From the NCBI RefSeq assembly GCF_002159765.1, contig NZ_NFJH01000005.1, positions 1-64,000 of the forward strand: a stretch of DNA of 64,000 nt, given 5' to 3'. Of this stretch, positions 26,253 to 33,684 are shown piece by piece. Position numbers and translations under genes: made by a program. Position 1 is the first letter of the stretch, and the number at the start of each line of letters is the position of its first letter. Source of the DNA: Collinsella sp. An268. Its GTDB lineage: Bacteria > Actinomycetota > Coriobacteriia > Coriobacteriales > Coriobacteriaceae. The notes under the pieces are model-generated. The model had not been told where the DNA came from, did no database searches, and was given only the letters and a program-made list of their open reading frames with translations.

Positions 26253-26492
26253 TCATGCGAGCCAGGCGCTCGCCGCGGGCATATCTCCCGCCCGCACCGA
26301 GAAATCGACATCCCCGTGAAGTCGCCCGGAATCTCGCCCGGATACCACCCAGGGAACAAGACCGCCCATCAAAAACACGCTGCCGGCAAGCGATGGCTCA
26401 CCCAAGATCCGCAGCGCCACGGCTTTTGCCTGATAACAGGTAACGCCGCGCGGCGCATCAGCACCGAGCCGGCTCGAAGTATCGTTGTCCAT
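26253..26492 (-). pseudogene. Truncated nucleotidyltransferase-like gene
   Basis: A 79-codon frame contains LMGGLVPWVVSGRDSGRLHG followed by DVDFSVRAGDMPA, the N-terminal core of an aminoglycoside-nucleotidyltransferase-like protein. It stops right after SAWLA. The same block continues for over 150 residues in the related gene at 57798-58584. It is therefore a 3'-truncated remnant. The stretch from 26493 to about 26750 shows no gene or motif that I can support. Confidence 0.65.
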
Positions 26493-26756
26493 GGGACCAC
26501 GGGCGTCACGTAGGCGCGTCACGTCATGCTGCTGCACGATGCATCCTCTCTCCGATAAGGGCGCACGAAACCCGGGGCCCTTGCCCCGCCATGCAGCCTT
26601 TTTGCGTACAAGCTGAATCGGATTTAGAGGATGGTCGTCACAGATGCCTCCCGACACAGGGAACAATAGCCCCATGCTAACACGAAAACGACGGGACGGC
26701 GCCCCCTATAGAGCAGTTGTGCTACTCGCCAGCGGCAACTCCTCGAAACGTCCGCG

Positions 26757-26856
26757 TTTTTTCGCGTTCGCATATGTTCTCAAGAAAACGTTCTTGATTT
26801 ATGCGTTCGCATAAATCACACTTACATACGGCTGGTTTTTTGCGTTCGCATAAACT
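26757..26856 (+). promoter_or_regulatory. Three operators at 39-bp spacing (hip module 1)
   Basis: The 22-bp palindrome at 26796-26817 (arms GATTTATGCG and CGCATAAATC) has related copies exactly 39 bases before (26757-26778) and after (26835-26856); all three contain GCGTTCGCATA. They precede the HipB-like gene at 26867. The last copy ends 11 bases from the start codon, so binding would block transcription. Confidence 0.65.
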
Positions 26857-26866
26857 GGAGGGATAT

Positions 26867-27082
26867 ATGCCGGCAATTCTCACCTCTCGCGAGCTTGGAA
26901 ACATCATAAGGACCGAACGGAAACGCCAAGGGCTGACGCAAGCGGAGCTCGCCGGACTCTGCGGCGTCGGCATCACCTTCCTCTCCCAGCTTGAGAACGG
27001 CAAGGAAACCGCCGAGTTAGGAAAAACACTTACGGTGCTCACGACACTTGGACTAGACGTTTTCATAGAAAGGAGGGGCTAA
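26867..27082 (+). CDS. HipB-like antitoxin/regulator without toxin partner
   Basis: The protein has 71 residues from the ATG after GGAGGGATAT. It is an XRE helix-turn-helix (RTERKRQGLTQAELAGLCGV, then FLSQLENGKETAELGKTL) ending in LGLDVFIERR. The beta-strand LDVFIE at the C-terminus is the HipB dimer strand. Its stop overlaps the start of a 32-codon HipA stump (TAATG), so this antitoxin has lost its kinase. Local GC is lower than in the flanks, suggesting transfer. Confidence 0.8.
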   Translation: MPAILTSRELGNIIRTERKRQGLTQAELAGLCGVGITFLSQLENGKETAELGKTLTVLTTLGLDVFIERRG

Positions 27083-27180
27083 TGGGAGACGCTCTCAACG
27101 TTTCTTTGCTCTCCTATCGTGAACCGCATGTCGTGGGGACCGTATGCATTCACTCCACATATAATCTTACGTATATGTAA
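27082..27180 (+). pseudogene. HipA N-terminal stump
   Basis: The frame starts by overlap with the hipB-like stop (TAATG) and encodes 32 residues beginning MGDALNVSLLSYREPHVVGTV, which looks like the first strand pair of the HipA N-terminal subdomain. It then reads into the operator region of the next hip module and stops. The break coincides with the first operator of module 2 (27163), suggesting a deletion or replacement junction. Confidence 0.5.
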
Positions 27181-27262
27181 TCTTTTAGCTGAGCAGCGCA
27201 TATTCTTACCTATAGGTAAGAATCATATCCCAACTATACTATTCTTACCTATAGGTAAGAAT
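27163..27262 (+). promoter_or_regulatory. Three operators at 39-bp spacing (hip module 2)
   Basis: The perfect palindrome with core TTCTTACCTATAGGTAAGAA occurs at 27202-27223 and 27241-27262 (22 bp each). A degenerate third copy (16 of 22 bases) lies at 27163-27184. Starts are exactly 39 bases apart. TATACT at 27235-27240, between copies 2 and 3, could be the -10 element. The sequence differs from that of module 1 but the spacing is the same. Confidence 0.7.
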
Positions 27263-27274
27263 AGGAGGATTGCC

Positions 27275-27520
27275 ATGGCACGATGCGTACCCATGCAGAC
27301 GGCTCCGATTTTTCAAGCGAGCGATCTCGGCAACCTACTTAGAGCACGACGAAAACAACTCGGATACACGCAGGAACAAGTCGCCGCATTCATGGGCTGC
27401 AGCCCTCGCCTTATAGGAGAAATGGAACACGGCCGTGGTACTGTCGGCATTCAAAAGATCCTCGACCTTGCCAACGGCCTCGGTGTCGATATCTTTGCGA
27501 TACCAAGGGGGCAGCGATGA
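27275..27520 (+). CDS. hipB: HipB-family antitoxin
   Basis: The protein has 81 residues from the ATG after AGGAGGATTGCC. The helix-turn-helix is LLRARRKQLGYTQEQVAAFM followed by CSPRLIGEMEHGRGTVGI, and the C-terminal strand is LGVDIFAIPRG. HipB neutralises HipA and represses the operon. Its stop overlaps the hipA start as ATGA. The three palindromes just upstream are its likely binding sites. Confidence 0.88.
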   Translation: MARCVPMQTAPIFQASDLGNLLRARRKQLGYTQEQVAAFMGCSPRLIGEMEHGRGTVGIQKILDLANGLGVDIFAIPRGQR

Positions 27521-28794
27521 ACGTGCTTCATATCTTTCGTGAATGGGAAAGCGCATACCAGCTCGTCGGTTCGCTTGTGTTTTCGCAAGGTGAGCTTCGG
27601 TTCACATATGCGGATAGCTATCTCTCCTCAGCAGCCGCACGTCCCATTTCCCTCTCCTTACCCCTACAGGATGCGACGTTCTTTTCGAACGAGGCGGCAC
27701 CCTTCTTTTCGGGCCTTGCACCCGAAGGCGATATGAAGCGACTTCTCGCCGAATCGATTCATTCGAGCTCATTTGCCGTCATGCTCAGGCGCCTCAACAA
27801 CGAATCAATTGGTGGTCTGATATTCAATACGGAACCAGAGGTGGAAGATGAGCACGCTTCTTACCGGCCCCTCGAAGAGCTTGATTTGATTCGCTTGCGC
27901 GACGAGCCTCGTACAACGGCGTTTGAAATGAGCATGAGCTCTCGCCTGTCACTTTCTGGCGCTCAGAGCAAGGCGGGGCTCTATTGTGCCGAGAGCACGG
28001 CGGGCCGAACCTGGTATCTTCCCGACTCGACTGCCCCCTCCACGCATATTGTTAAAACACCCCAAAAGGTCTTTCCCGATCAAACGCTTAATGAGGCGCT
28101 GTGTCTCGAAACAGCAAGGCGATGCGGTTTTGACACGGCAGATTGGGAGCTTTTGAATCTGGATGGAGGAGAACCGCTGCTTGCCGTCCGTCGCTTTGAC
28201 CGCACGTTCCCCGATGATCCGGATAAGCACATCAGCGGCCTGCCCGCCCCTAGACGGTTGCACCAAGAAGACTTCTGCCAAGCATCGCTTCTCATGCCCG
28301 AAATGAAATACGAGCCAACCGGTGGTAATTACGCAAGTCGTTGCGGGACGATACTTACCCGTGCTTCGAGCAATCCGTTTGGCGATCGCGCGTTCTTCTT
28401 GCAAGCTCTGTATTTCGACTACCTTATCGGAAACTGCGACAACCATCTCAAGAACCATGCCATGCTCTGGGACGAGACCTGGAGTACTTGCGAGCTGGCG
28501 CCGCTGTACGACATCACTTGCACGACCATCTACCCGAGCGTCGAGGCCGAAATGGGCGTCTCGCTTTGCCCGAGCCGCAAGATCTTCAACGTCACCCCTC
28601 ATGACATTGTGAGAACCTCACAAGCTCTGGGTGTTCCTCAAAAACTGGGCGAAAGCCTGTATAAAGAGCTCCACGCAAACTTTCCCAAGGCCCTTGACGC
28701 GGCTGCGAACCATCTCGCTCAGCTTGGCTATAACCGCACCGAGCGCCTCGTCGAACATATAAGAAAAGAATTCTCCGGCAAAGTGCAGCTATAA
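27517..28794 (+). CDS. hipA: HipA-family serine/threonine kinase toxin
   Basis: The protein has 425 residues, full length for HipA. The N-terminal subdomain (1-110) includes FFSNEAAPFFSGLAPEGDM. The flexible phosphate loop carrying the autophosphorylated Ser corresponds to LSLSGAQSKAGL near 150. The catalytic loop is GNCDNHLKNHAML (Asp and Asn present) and the metal-binding motif is APLYDITCT. HipA-type toxins phosphorylate glutamyl-tRNA synthetase or related targets and stop growth. All key residues are present, so it should be active. GC is lower than in the flanking genes. Confidence 0.9.
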   Translation: MNVLHIFREWESAYQLVGSLVFSQGELRFTYADSYLSSAAARPISLSLPLQDATFFSNEAAPFFSGLAPEGDMKRLLAESIHSSSFAVMLRRLNNESIGGLIFNTEPEVEDEHASYRPLEELDLIRLRDEPRTTAFEMSMSSRLSLSGAQSKAGLYCAESTAGRTWYLPDSTAPSTHIVKTPQKVFPDQTLNEALCLETARRCGFDTADWELLNLDGGEPLLAVRRFDRTFPDDPDKHISGLPAPRRLHQEDFCQASLLMPEMKYEPTGGNYASRCGTILTRASSNPFGDRAFFLQALYFDYLIGNCDNHLKNHAMLWDETWSTCELAPLYDITCTTIYPSVEAEMGVSLCPSRKIFNVTPHDIVRTSQALGVPQKLGESLYKELHANFPKALDAAANHLAQLGYNRTERLVEHIRKEFSGKVQL

Positions 28795-28816
28795 GACATG
28801 CCGGCGCTTCATATGA

Positions 28817-28855
28817 GCGGCCGGGGCATACCGTGTCGAGCATATCCCCGGCCGC
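28817..28855. terminator. Hairpin between convergent hipA and DUF6440 genes
   Basis: GCGGCCGGGG (28817-28826) pairs with CCCCGGCCGC (28846-28855) across a 19-base loop. There is no clear T run on either side, so it may act with Rho or only as an mRNA end. Confidence 0.4.
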
Positions 28856-28866
28856 GGTTGAATGTG

Positions 28867-29088
28867 CTACTCCCTCTCGAGCAACTGGCCCATCGCGATG
28901 GGATCATGAGCATCGAGTGGCGTGACCACCGGTTTGCCGTCGGCATCGACCAGGACGGTGATGCCGCTGCCGCCCGTCATGTTGGATGACATGAGCAGGT
29001 AGTTAACCCCGGTCTCGGTGTCGACGATGATCTTTCGGACGTTGGTCACACCCTGCGAGTAGACCTCGACAAAGCGCTCGTGTGCCAT
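28867..29088 (-). CDS. DUF6440 family protein
   Basis: The protein has 73 residues from the ATG at 29088 after GAAAGGAACC. It matches the pattern of DUF6440: RFVEVYSQGV, KIIVDTETGVNYLLMS, then GGSGITVLVDADGKPVV. Function is unknown. It is small, soluble and often found near regulators. It lies between hipA and an XRE regulator. Confidence 0.8.
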   Translation of the reverse strand: MAHERFVEVYSQGVTNVRKIIVDTETGVNYLLMSSNMTGGSGITVLVDADGKPVVTPLDAHDPIAMGQLLERE

Positions 29089-29213
29089 AGCGGTTCCTTT
29101 CTGCGAAACGGTTGATGACAACTATCGTTCAAACATGTTTGATTGATGCCACGGTGAATGCTGAAGGCAGCGGGCCGCACCGAGGCGACCGCGCGCATGC
29201 GCTGGCTGTGGGG

Positions 29214-29828
29214 CTAGGCTCCGAGCAGCTTCGAGATGATGCTCGCCGCTCCCCACCCGCAGCACAGCCCGATGAGCACGGCAACGATGGTCTGCACAAT
29301 GCGCCGAGCGACCCAGTGCTCGCCGGCGCGCTGGTTGTAGCGACAGCCGACCTCGGGGTCCTCACCCGCGAGGTACGCCTCCACCGCCTGATAGGCGAAC
29401 AGCTGGTTGTCGTGTCGCATCTTATCGATGAGAAACGCCGCGACCATGGCGGGAACGAGCAGCGCCGCCGCGGGCGCCGCAATAAGCACCAGGTCAAGAT
29501 CCAGCACGATGCCCCCGACCACCCACGCCACGCAGGCGAGCCCGAATGTCGCCATGACGACACCGAGCCGGCTCATCCTCTTCGCCCCAGCCTCGAGCGC
29601 CTCGCGTCTATCATGAGCGTCATCCCTGGCCAGCGCGTCGATGCTGACGCCGAAAAGCTCGCTCAGCAGAAGCAGGCTCTGCACATCGGGGTACGTGCGA
29701 TCGGCCTCCCAGTTGCCGATGGTGTTCCGCGTCACGAAGACCGCCTTCGCGAGCTCGCCCTGGGACATTCCCAAGCGCTCGCGATGCTCTCTGATGCGCC
29801 GTGCGAGTTCCACGCGGCTCCCTCCCAT
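29214..29828 (-). CDS. XRE regulator with membrane tail
   Basis: The protein has 204 residues. Residues 5-65 form the helix-turn-helix (LGMSQGELAKAVFVTRNTIG, then YPDVQSLLLLSELFGVSIDA). Then come two hydrophobic segments at about 88-130 and one at 175-200 (IVQTIVAVLIGLCCGWGAA). A membrane-bound regulator is inferred. It lies 125 bases upstream of the DUF6440 gene on the same strand. Confidence 0.8.
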   Translation of the reverse strand: MGGSRVELARRIREHRERLGMSQGELAKAVFVTRNTIGNWEADRTYPDVQSLLLLSELFGVSIDALARDDAHDRREALEAGAKRMSRLGVVMATFGLACVAWVVGGIVLDLDLVLIAAPAAALLVPAMVAAFLIDKMRHDNQLFAYQAVEAYLAGEDPEVGCRYNQRAGEHWVARRIVQTIVAVLIGLCCGWGAASIISKLLGA

Positions 29829-29896
29829 TCAGGTGGTATCGGACCGCGCCTACGGTACCATCTTCTTGCGTGGGCAGAGGCGAGGCAGAGTGAAAA

Positions 29897-29924
29897 CGCC
29901 CTGCCCAATGTTTTGGGCAGGGCG
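29897..29924 (-). terminator. Intrinsic terminator of DUF5714 gene
   Basis: CGCCCTGCCCAA (29897-29908) and TTGGGCAGGGCG (29913-29924) pair perfectly around a four-base loop. On the minus strand the stem is followed by TTTT. It is 77 bases downstream of the stop at 30001. Confidence 0.75.
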
Positions 29925-30000
29925 CTGAGCTGGTGCGTTGTATCTTTGATGCCAGGCTCCCCGTCTTGCCGCCGCGTGCGGCAGCATGCCGCGCGACGGC

Positions 30001-30564
30001 TCAGGCACCCGGATGATACGGGCAGGCTCCCTGCAGACAGGTGCTGTTCGCCTCGAAGACTGAACACGAGGGAATCGCATCGCCCTCAGCTAGATGCGTC
30101 CCCAGCTCCCGGTTGAACCATGGCACCGCCGCACGAACCGCGATGCGCGCATCGCGCTTGCAGCACCGCGGCGCACCGGCGCGCGCAATCCGCTGCAAGA
30201 TGTCCGCGACCATGAGCTGGCCCTCGCTCCATCCCTCACGCCTCAGCGGCGCGTTGCCCGCCATGATGGCGAACGCCATGCCGCAGGACGCTGCCGCACC
30301 GCACACACCCCACTGGGCGCACGCCGCACCCGGCACGCAGGCGGCGCGGCGCTCGAGCTCGGTAAGGTCGTTCGTGAGGGAATCCCGCGCAGCCGCTCCG
30401 TCTTTGCCTGCGAAAGAGCACGTGAGCAGCGCTGCACCCACCAGCACGTGGTGCACCGGACCGAAAGCCGGGCACTCGTCGCTACCCATCAGCACCTCTA
30501 GCAACTCGGCGGGGTCGTTTCCCTCCCACGCGAGACATGCGCTCTCGATCCACGCAGCTTCCAT
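30001..30564 (-). CDS. DUF5714 domain protein
   Basis: The protein has 187 residues from the ATG at 30564 after AGAAAGGGTG. It is Cys-rich: FGPVHHVLVGAALL, ACAQWGVCGAAASCGMAF, GAPRCCKRD and CLQGACPYH match the conserved blocks of DUF5714, a family found mainly in methanogens and anaerobes. The many conserved Cys residues suggest metal or cluster binding, which is inference. The gene is divergent from the arsenate reductase-ArsR fusion and shares its operator region, so it may belong to the same response. Confidence 0.8.
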   Translation of the reverse strand: MEAAWIESACLAWEGNDPAELLEVLMGSDECPAFGPVHHVLVGAALLTCSFAGKDGAAARDSLTNDLTELERRAACVPGAACAQWGVCGAAASCGMAFAIMAGNAPLRREGWSEGQLMVADILQRIARAGAPRCCKRDARIAVRAAVPWFNRELGTHLAEGDAIPSCSVFEANSTCLQGACPYHPGA

Positions 30565-30606
30565 CGGCACCCTTTCTCTCGTTCCAAGGCTTGGGCTATA
30601 GTATAT

Positions 30607-30650
30607 ATCGATATTCGTCAATCTATTATATTAGATTGATAGTCATCGAT
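30607..30650. promoter_or_regulatory. Extended dyad in divergent DUF5714/ArsC-ArsR promoter
   Basis: ATCGAT at 30607-30612 and 30645-30650 form the outer arms, and CAATCTA (30619-30625) with TAGATTG (30632-30638) form the inner arms. They are symmetric about an AT-rich centre. It lies between two divergent genes, one encoding an ArsR-type repressor domain, and is the obvious operator. Confidence 0.6.
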
Positions 30651-30669
30651 ACATAAGGAACGTGAGCCC

Positions 30670-31374
30670 ATGGAGCGGAGCACCCCCGTTGTCGCCTTTA
30701 TCTGCACGCATAACGCATGCCGCAGCCAAATCGCCGAAGCCGTGGCGAGAACGTGGGCAAAGGACGCCTTTATACCGTGTTCAGCCGGAACGAACCCTGT
30801 TGCGAGCGTCAACAACGACGTCCTGCGCATCCTGCGCGACCGCTACGGCATCGATGCCTCGCAGCAACGTCCCAAGACACTCGCAGAACTTCCGACCGTC
30901 GACTTCGTCGTTACCATGGGTTGCGGCGTCGCCTGCCCCGCGCTGCCGGCACGACACCGAGAGGATTGGGGGCTAGAGGATCCCACCGGCAAGGGCGACG
31001 CGGCGTTTCTCGCCACGATCGACACCATCATCGAGCGCATGCTTGATTTGCGGGAGCGCATCGAGACCGGCGCCATCGAGGGCAGCCCCGAGCTCGTGCG
31101 CCGCAGGGCGGCGCGCCGCCTTAAAGCGCTTGCGGACCCCACGCGCCTGCACGTTATGCAGCTCCTCGCGCAGCACGAGGAGCTCTGCGCATGCAAACTG
31201 CTTCCGCATCTTGGCATCGGCCAGCCGACGCTCTCGCATCACATGCGCCTCCTCTGCGAGGAGGGCCTCGTCATCCCCCGCAAGGACGGACGCTGGATGC
31301 ATTACCGCCTCAGCCGGTGCGCACTCGACACGGTGCGTGAGACGCTGAGTCTGCGTCCGGAGAGACCTTGCTGA
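30670..31374 (+). CDS. Arsenate reductase-ArsR repressor fusion
   Basis: The protein has 234 residues. Residues 6-130 form a low-molecular-weight phosphatase/thioredoxin-coupled ArsC domain. The phosphate loop is FICTHNACRSQIAEA (nucleophile Cys and Arg present), and TMGCGVACP carries the two further Cys needed for the disulfide cascade, with DWGLEDPTGKG as the catalytic Asp loop. Residues 143-230 are an ArsR winged helix (RRLKALADPTRLHVMQLL, GQPTLSHHMRLL) with the metal-site motif ELCACKLL. One polypeptide would thus detect arsenite and reduce arsenate. No efflux pump gene is adjacent. Confidence 0.88.
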   Translation: MERSTPVVAFICTHNACRSQIAEAVARTWAKDAFIPCSAGTNPVASVNNDVLRILRDRYGIDASQQRPKTLAELPTVDFVVTMGCGVACPALPARHREDWGLEDPTGKGDAAFLATIDTIIERMLDLRERIETGAIEGSPELVRRRAARRLKALADPTRLHVMQLLAQHEELCACKLLPHLGIGQPTLSHHMRLLCEEGLVIPRKDGRWMHYRLSRCALDTVRETLSLRPERPC

Positions 31375-31479
31375 TCAGTTATGAGCTATGCCCATATGGT
31401 GCACAATAGCTCGTTTCGAAAGAGGGCTAACCGGCCTTTCGCCCTCCGCGCATAAGACCGTCCCCATACCTCTCCCTGC

Positions 31480-31920
31480 CTACGCCGCGCCGCCCCGCGC
31501 ATCGGCCAGCTTCGCCTTGCCGAAGTTGCAGCCAAACAGCAGGCCCGCCAACAGGAGCGACGCACCCAGACCGGTGTAGAAGACAGCGATGAAGCGCTCG
31601 GGCGCGACACCGCTTGCGCGCAGTGCGATGCCGCCCGTCATCATCACCGCCATGATGAGGAATGCCTTGGTGTCGAAGAACTTGAGAAAGAACTGGCGCT
31701 CCTCAAGATAGGAGCTGATGCGGTCGGTGTGCTTGTGCACCAACCGGCCGAACACAAACTGCTGGAAGACGCCGAAGACCGCCGCGGATAGCAAGACGTT
31801 CACGACGGTGAGGTGAGCGGGGTACGCCGCAAGGCCGATGCGCAGAATGTTAAACCCGGCGGCGCTCCAAACGACGCAGGCGATCAGCAGAAGCGTGTTC
31901 CGTTGCACGGTCATGGTCAT
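31480..31920 (-). CDS. Small four-helix membrane protein
   Basis: The protein has 146 residues from the ATG at 31920, five bases after AAAGGAAGA. Hydrophobic helices lie at about 7-24, 36-60, 88-106 and 112-133. The tail is basic (FGCNFGKAKLADARG). I do not recognise the family. It follows the TetR gene on the same strand with a 75-base gap and may be under its control. Confidence 0.65.
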   Translation of the reverse strand: MTMTVQRNTLLLIACVVWSAAGFNILRIGLAAYPAHLTVVNVLLSAAVFGVFQQFVFGRLVHKHTDRISSYLEERQFFLKFFDTKAFLIMAVMMTGGIALRASGVAPERFIAVFYTGLGASLLLAGLLFGCNFGKAKLADARGGAA

Positions 31921-31995
31921 TCTTCCTTTCAATCAGCTGCCCCCGACATGAGATGCCACACTTGCGGCCTCTCGCCAAGAGCGTCGCATGCATGG

Positions 31996-32553
31996 CTAAT
32001 ACAGGACTCTGCGCACGATCTCCAAAACGGCACCGGAGTCGTACTCCCCGCGCATCATGGCGGAAACCATAAGCGAGAGGATGGTGTCGGCAAGCCGCTC
32101 GACCGTGAGCTGGTCGGTAAACGCGTCCGCACGGACGCCGGCGTCGCTGCGCAGCACGACGCAGAGCTCGTCTACGATGTGCCGCCACACTCTCGCCATC
32201 TGCTGCTTTCCGCCCGCTTTGCCCTCCTGCATGAAGCCGAGGGCGTGCAGGGTAAAGAAACCCGGGTAGCGCTTAGAGCCATCTTCCAGGCGGTCGTACA
32301 TCCACGCAATGCATGCGAGCGTGTCCCGAAAAGCCGCGGCATCGCCCTGACGATGGAAGATTTCGTGCCAGACGCTCTCCACCGCAGCGGAGATAAGGTC
32401 CGCCTTGGAGTCGAAATAGTTGTAGATAGACCCCACTGATACGTCACAGGCTGCGGCGACGGAGCGAATGCTGAGCGCCGAGATACCTCTCTGGCGAATA
32501 AGCTCACGGCTCGCTTCGAGAATATCCTCCCGTGAGGTTACGATCGTGTTCAC
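31996..32553 (-). CDS. TetR-family regulator
   Basis: The protein has 185 residues. The GTG at 32553 is chosen because GGAGGGGAGGGC stands before it. The DNA-binding domain is SREDILEASRELIRQRG followed by IRSVAAACDVSVGSIYNYF, the standard TetR helix-turn-helix. The ligand-binding part shows no recognisable pocket. A 13-bp palindrome, TGAACGCTGTTCA, at 32589-32601 is a likely operator. Confidence 0.88.
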   Translation of the reverse strand: MNTIVTSREDILEASRELIRQRGISALSIRSVAAACDVSVGSIYNYFDSKADLISAAVESVWHEIFHRQGDAAAFRDTLACIAWMYDRLEDGSKRYPGFFTLHALGFMQEGKAGGKQQMARVWRHIVDELCVVLRSDAGVRADAFTDQLTVERLADTILSLMVSAMMRGEYDSGAVLEIVRRVLY

Positions 32554-32588
32554 GCGCCCTCCCCTCCGTCGATGCCCCGTCTTCAAAC

Positions 32589-32601
32589 TGAACGCTGTTC
32601 A
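32589..32601. promoter_or_regulatory. TetR operator candidate
   Basis: TGAACGCTGTTCA is symmetric (TGAAC, three bases, GTTCA) and lies 36 bases upstream of the TetR start. No second copy was seen before the membrane-protein gene downstream. The rest of the 32554-32758 gap shows nothing I can support. Confidence 0.4.
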
Positions 32602-32758
32602 TATTACAGGCTAAGCGCGCCTTGGCAAGGGGTGCCACAGAAACCTTTCAAAGATACGGAGGGAGCGCCGGGCTATCTTCGCGGTGCTTTGCCTCGCCGT
32701 AACGCCAGGGAGCGCATCGTCTTGCCGCCGGGCGTTGCACGGGCGATGCCCCGCATCA

Positions 32759-33274
32759 TCATCCCGCCTCGGTTAGCAGCCTGGTGAGATTGCGCACGAA
32801 GCGCTCACGGTCCTCAGCGGTAAACGCTGCGGGGCCGCGCGTGCGGCCTCCGGCGCGGCGCACCTTCTTCTCCTCATGGCGAATGAACAGATCCATGTCG
32901 ATGGTCGCCTTTGAATACACCCTGCCGCGCACCCCGATGGCGGAGCCGCCGCGTCCGAGCACCATACTCGCAAGACCGATATCCTGGGTTATCACGACGT
33001 CGCCCGGCTGCAGGCGCTCGACGATGGCGAAGTCGGCGCTGTCGGCCCCCACGGACACATCGAGCACCTCCACCCAAAAGCCGGCGTGCGCGGCATCGCG
33101 CCCGCGCGCGTGGCCGGCATCGCGCGGGTCGTCTGAGCGGATGTGCCGCTCGAGATTCTGGGTGGTATTGCCCGCAATCACCACGGGGACGCGCGCGGCG
33201 CGGGCGCACCGCAGAGCCTCGCGCGTGACGGGGCAGGCATCGGCATCGATGTAGACGATGCGCGAATCCATCAT
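32759..33274 (-). CDS. YaiI/YqxD (UPF0178) family protein
   Basis: The protein has 171 residues. The start MMDSRIVYIDADACPVTREA is the family signature, with Asp residues of a PIN-like nuclease fold. Also conserved are VVIAGNTTQN, GDVVITQDIGLASMVL and GRVYSKATIDMDLFIRHEEK. Function is not firmly known. The stop-to-start distance from the MmcQ-like gene is 8 bases, suggesting one operon. Confidence 0.9.
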   Translation of the reverse strand: MMDSRIVYIDADACPVTREALRCARAARVPVVIAGNTTQNLERHIRSDDPRDAGHARGRDAAHAGFWVEVLDVSVGADSADFAIVERLQPGDVVITQDIGLASMVLGRGGSAIGVRGRVYSKATIDMDLFIRHEEKKVRRAGGRTRGPAAFTAEDRERFVRNLTRLLTEAG

Positions 33275-33282
33275 CACACCCC

Positions 33283-33663
33283 CTAACCAGCAAGCTCGCG
33301 ACGCACGCGAAGAGACAGCGTCGCAACGACGAGCTGATAGCTCATGTGGCAAAGGCTGGCGACAAGGTCCTCGGGCAGACCGGCGTCGAGGTCGACCGAA
33401 ATCCAGGTGCGCCCATCGGAGTAATAGCCGGGCAGCACCGCATCGGGGTACTGCGCGCGCAGCGCTAGAATGCGGTCGGGATCGCATTTGAGCGAGAGCA
33501 GATGACGGCCCGCATACGGCGCCTTGGCACGCGGAGACGCCGTGAACTCGCAGGCGAATTGCTTGCCGCCCACCCAATACACCATCCAACCCCATGTCTC
33601 ATGGAGCGCCTTCGAAGCACCGGGGCGTGAGAGCAGTACCTCGTCAAAGCATTGACACGCCAT
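33283..33663 (-). CDS. MmcQ/YjbR family protein
   Basis: This 126-residue protein is a double-psi-barrel-like DNA-binding family member. Typical parts are LHETWGWMVYWVGGKQFACEF at about 20-40 (aromatic-rich), HLLSLKCDPDRILALRAQYP, and YYSDGRTWISVDLDAGLPED. Role unknown. It lies between UPF0178 and the GyrI-like gene on the same strand. Confidence 0.85.
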   Translation of the reverse strand: MACQCFDEVLLSRPGASKALHETWGWMVYWVGGKQFACEFTASPRAKAPYAGRHLLSLKCDPDRILALRAQYPDAVLPGYYSDGRTWISVDLDAGLPEDLVASLCHMSYQLVVATLSLRVRRELAG

Positions 33664-33684
33664 TAGGTCCCCTCCTCGGTATCG

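Noticed and set aside
30001-30621. Longer start of the DUF5714 gene
   Set aside because: The first 19 codons cross the operator dyad and the divergent promoter, while the ATG at 30564 has a proper ribosome site.
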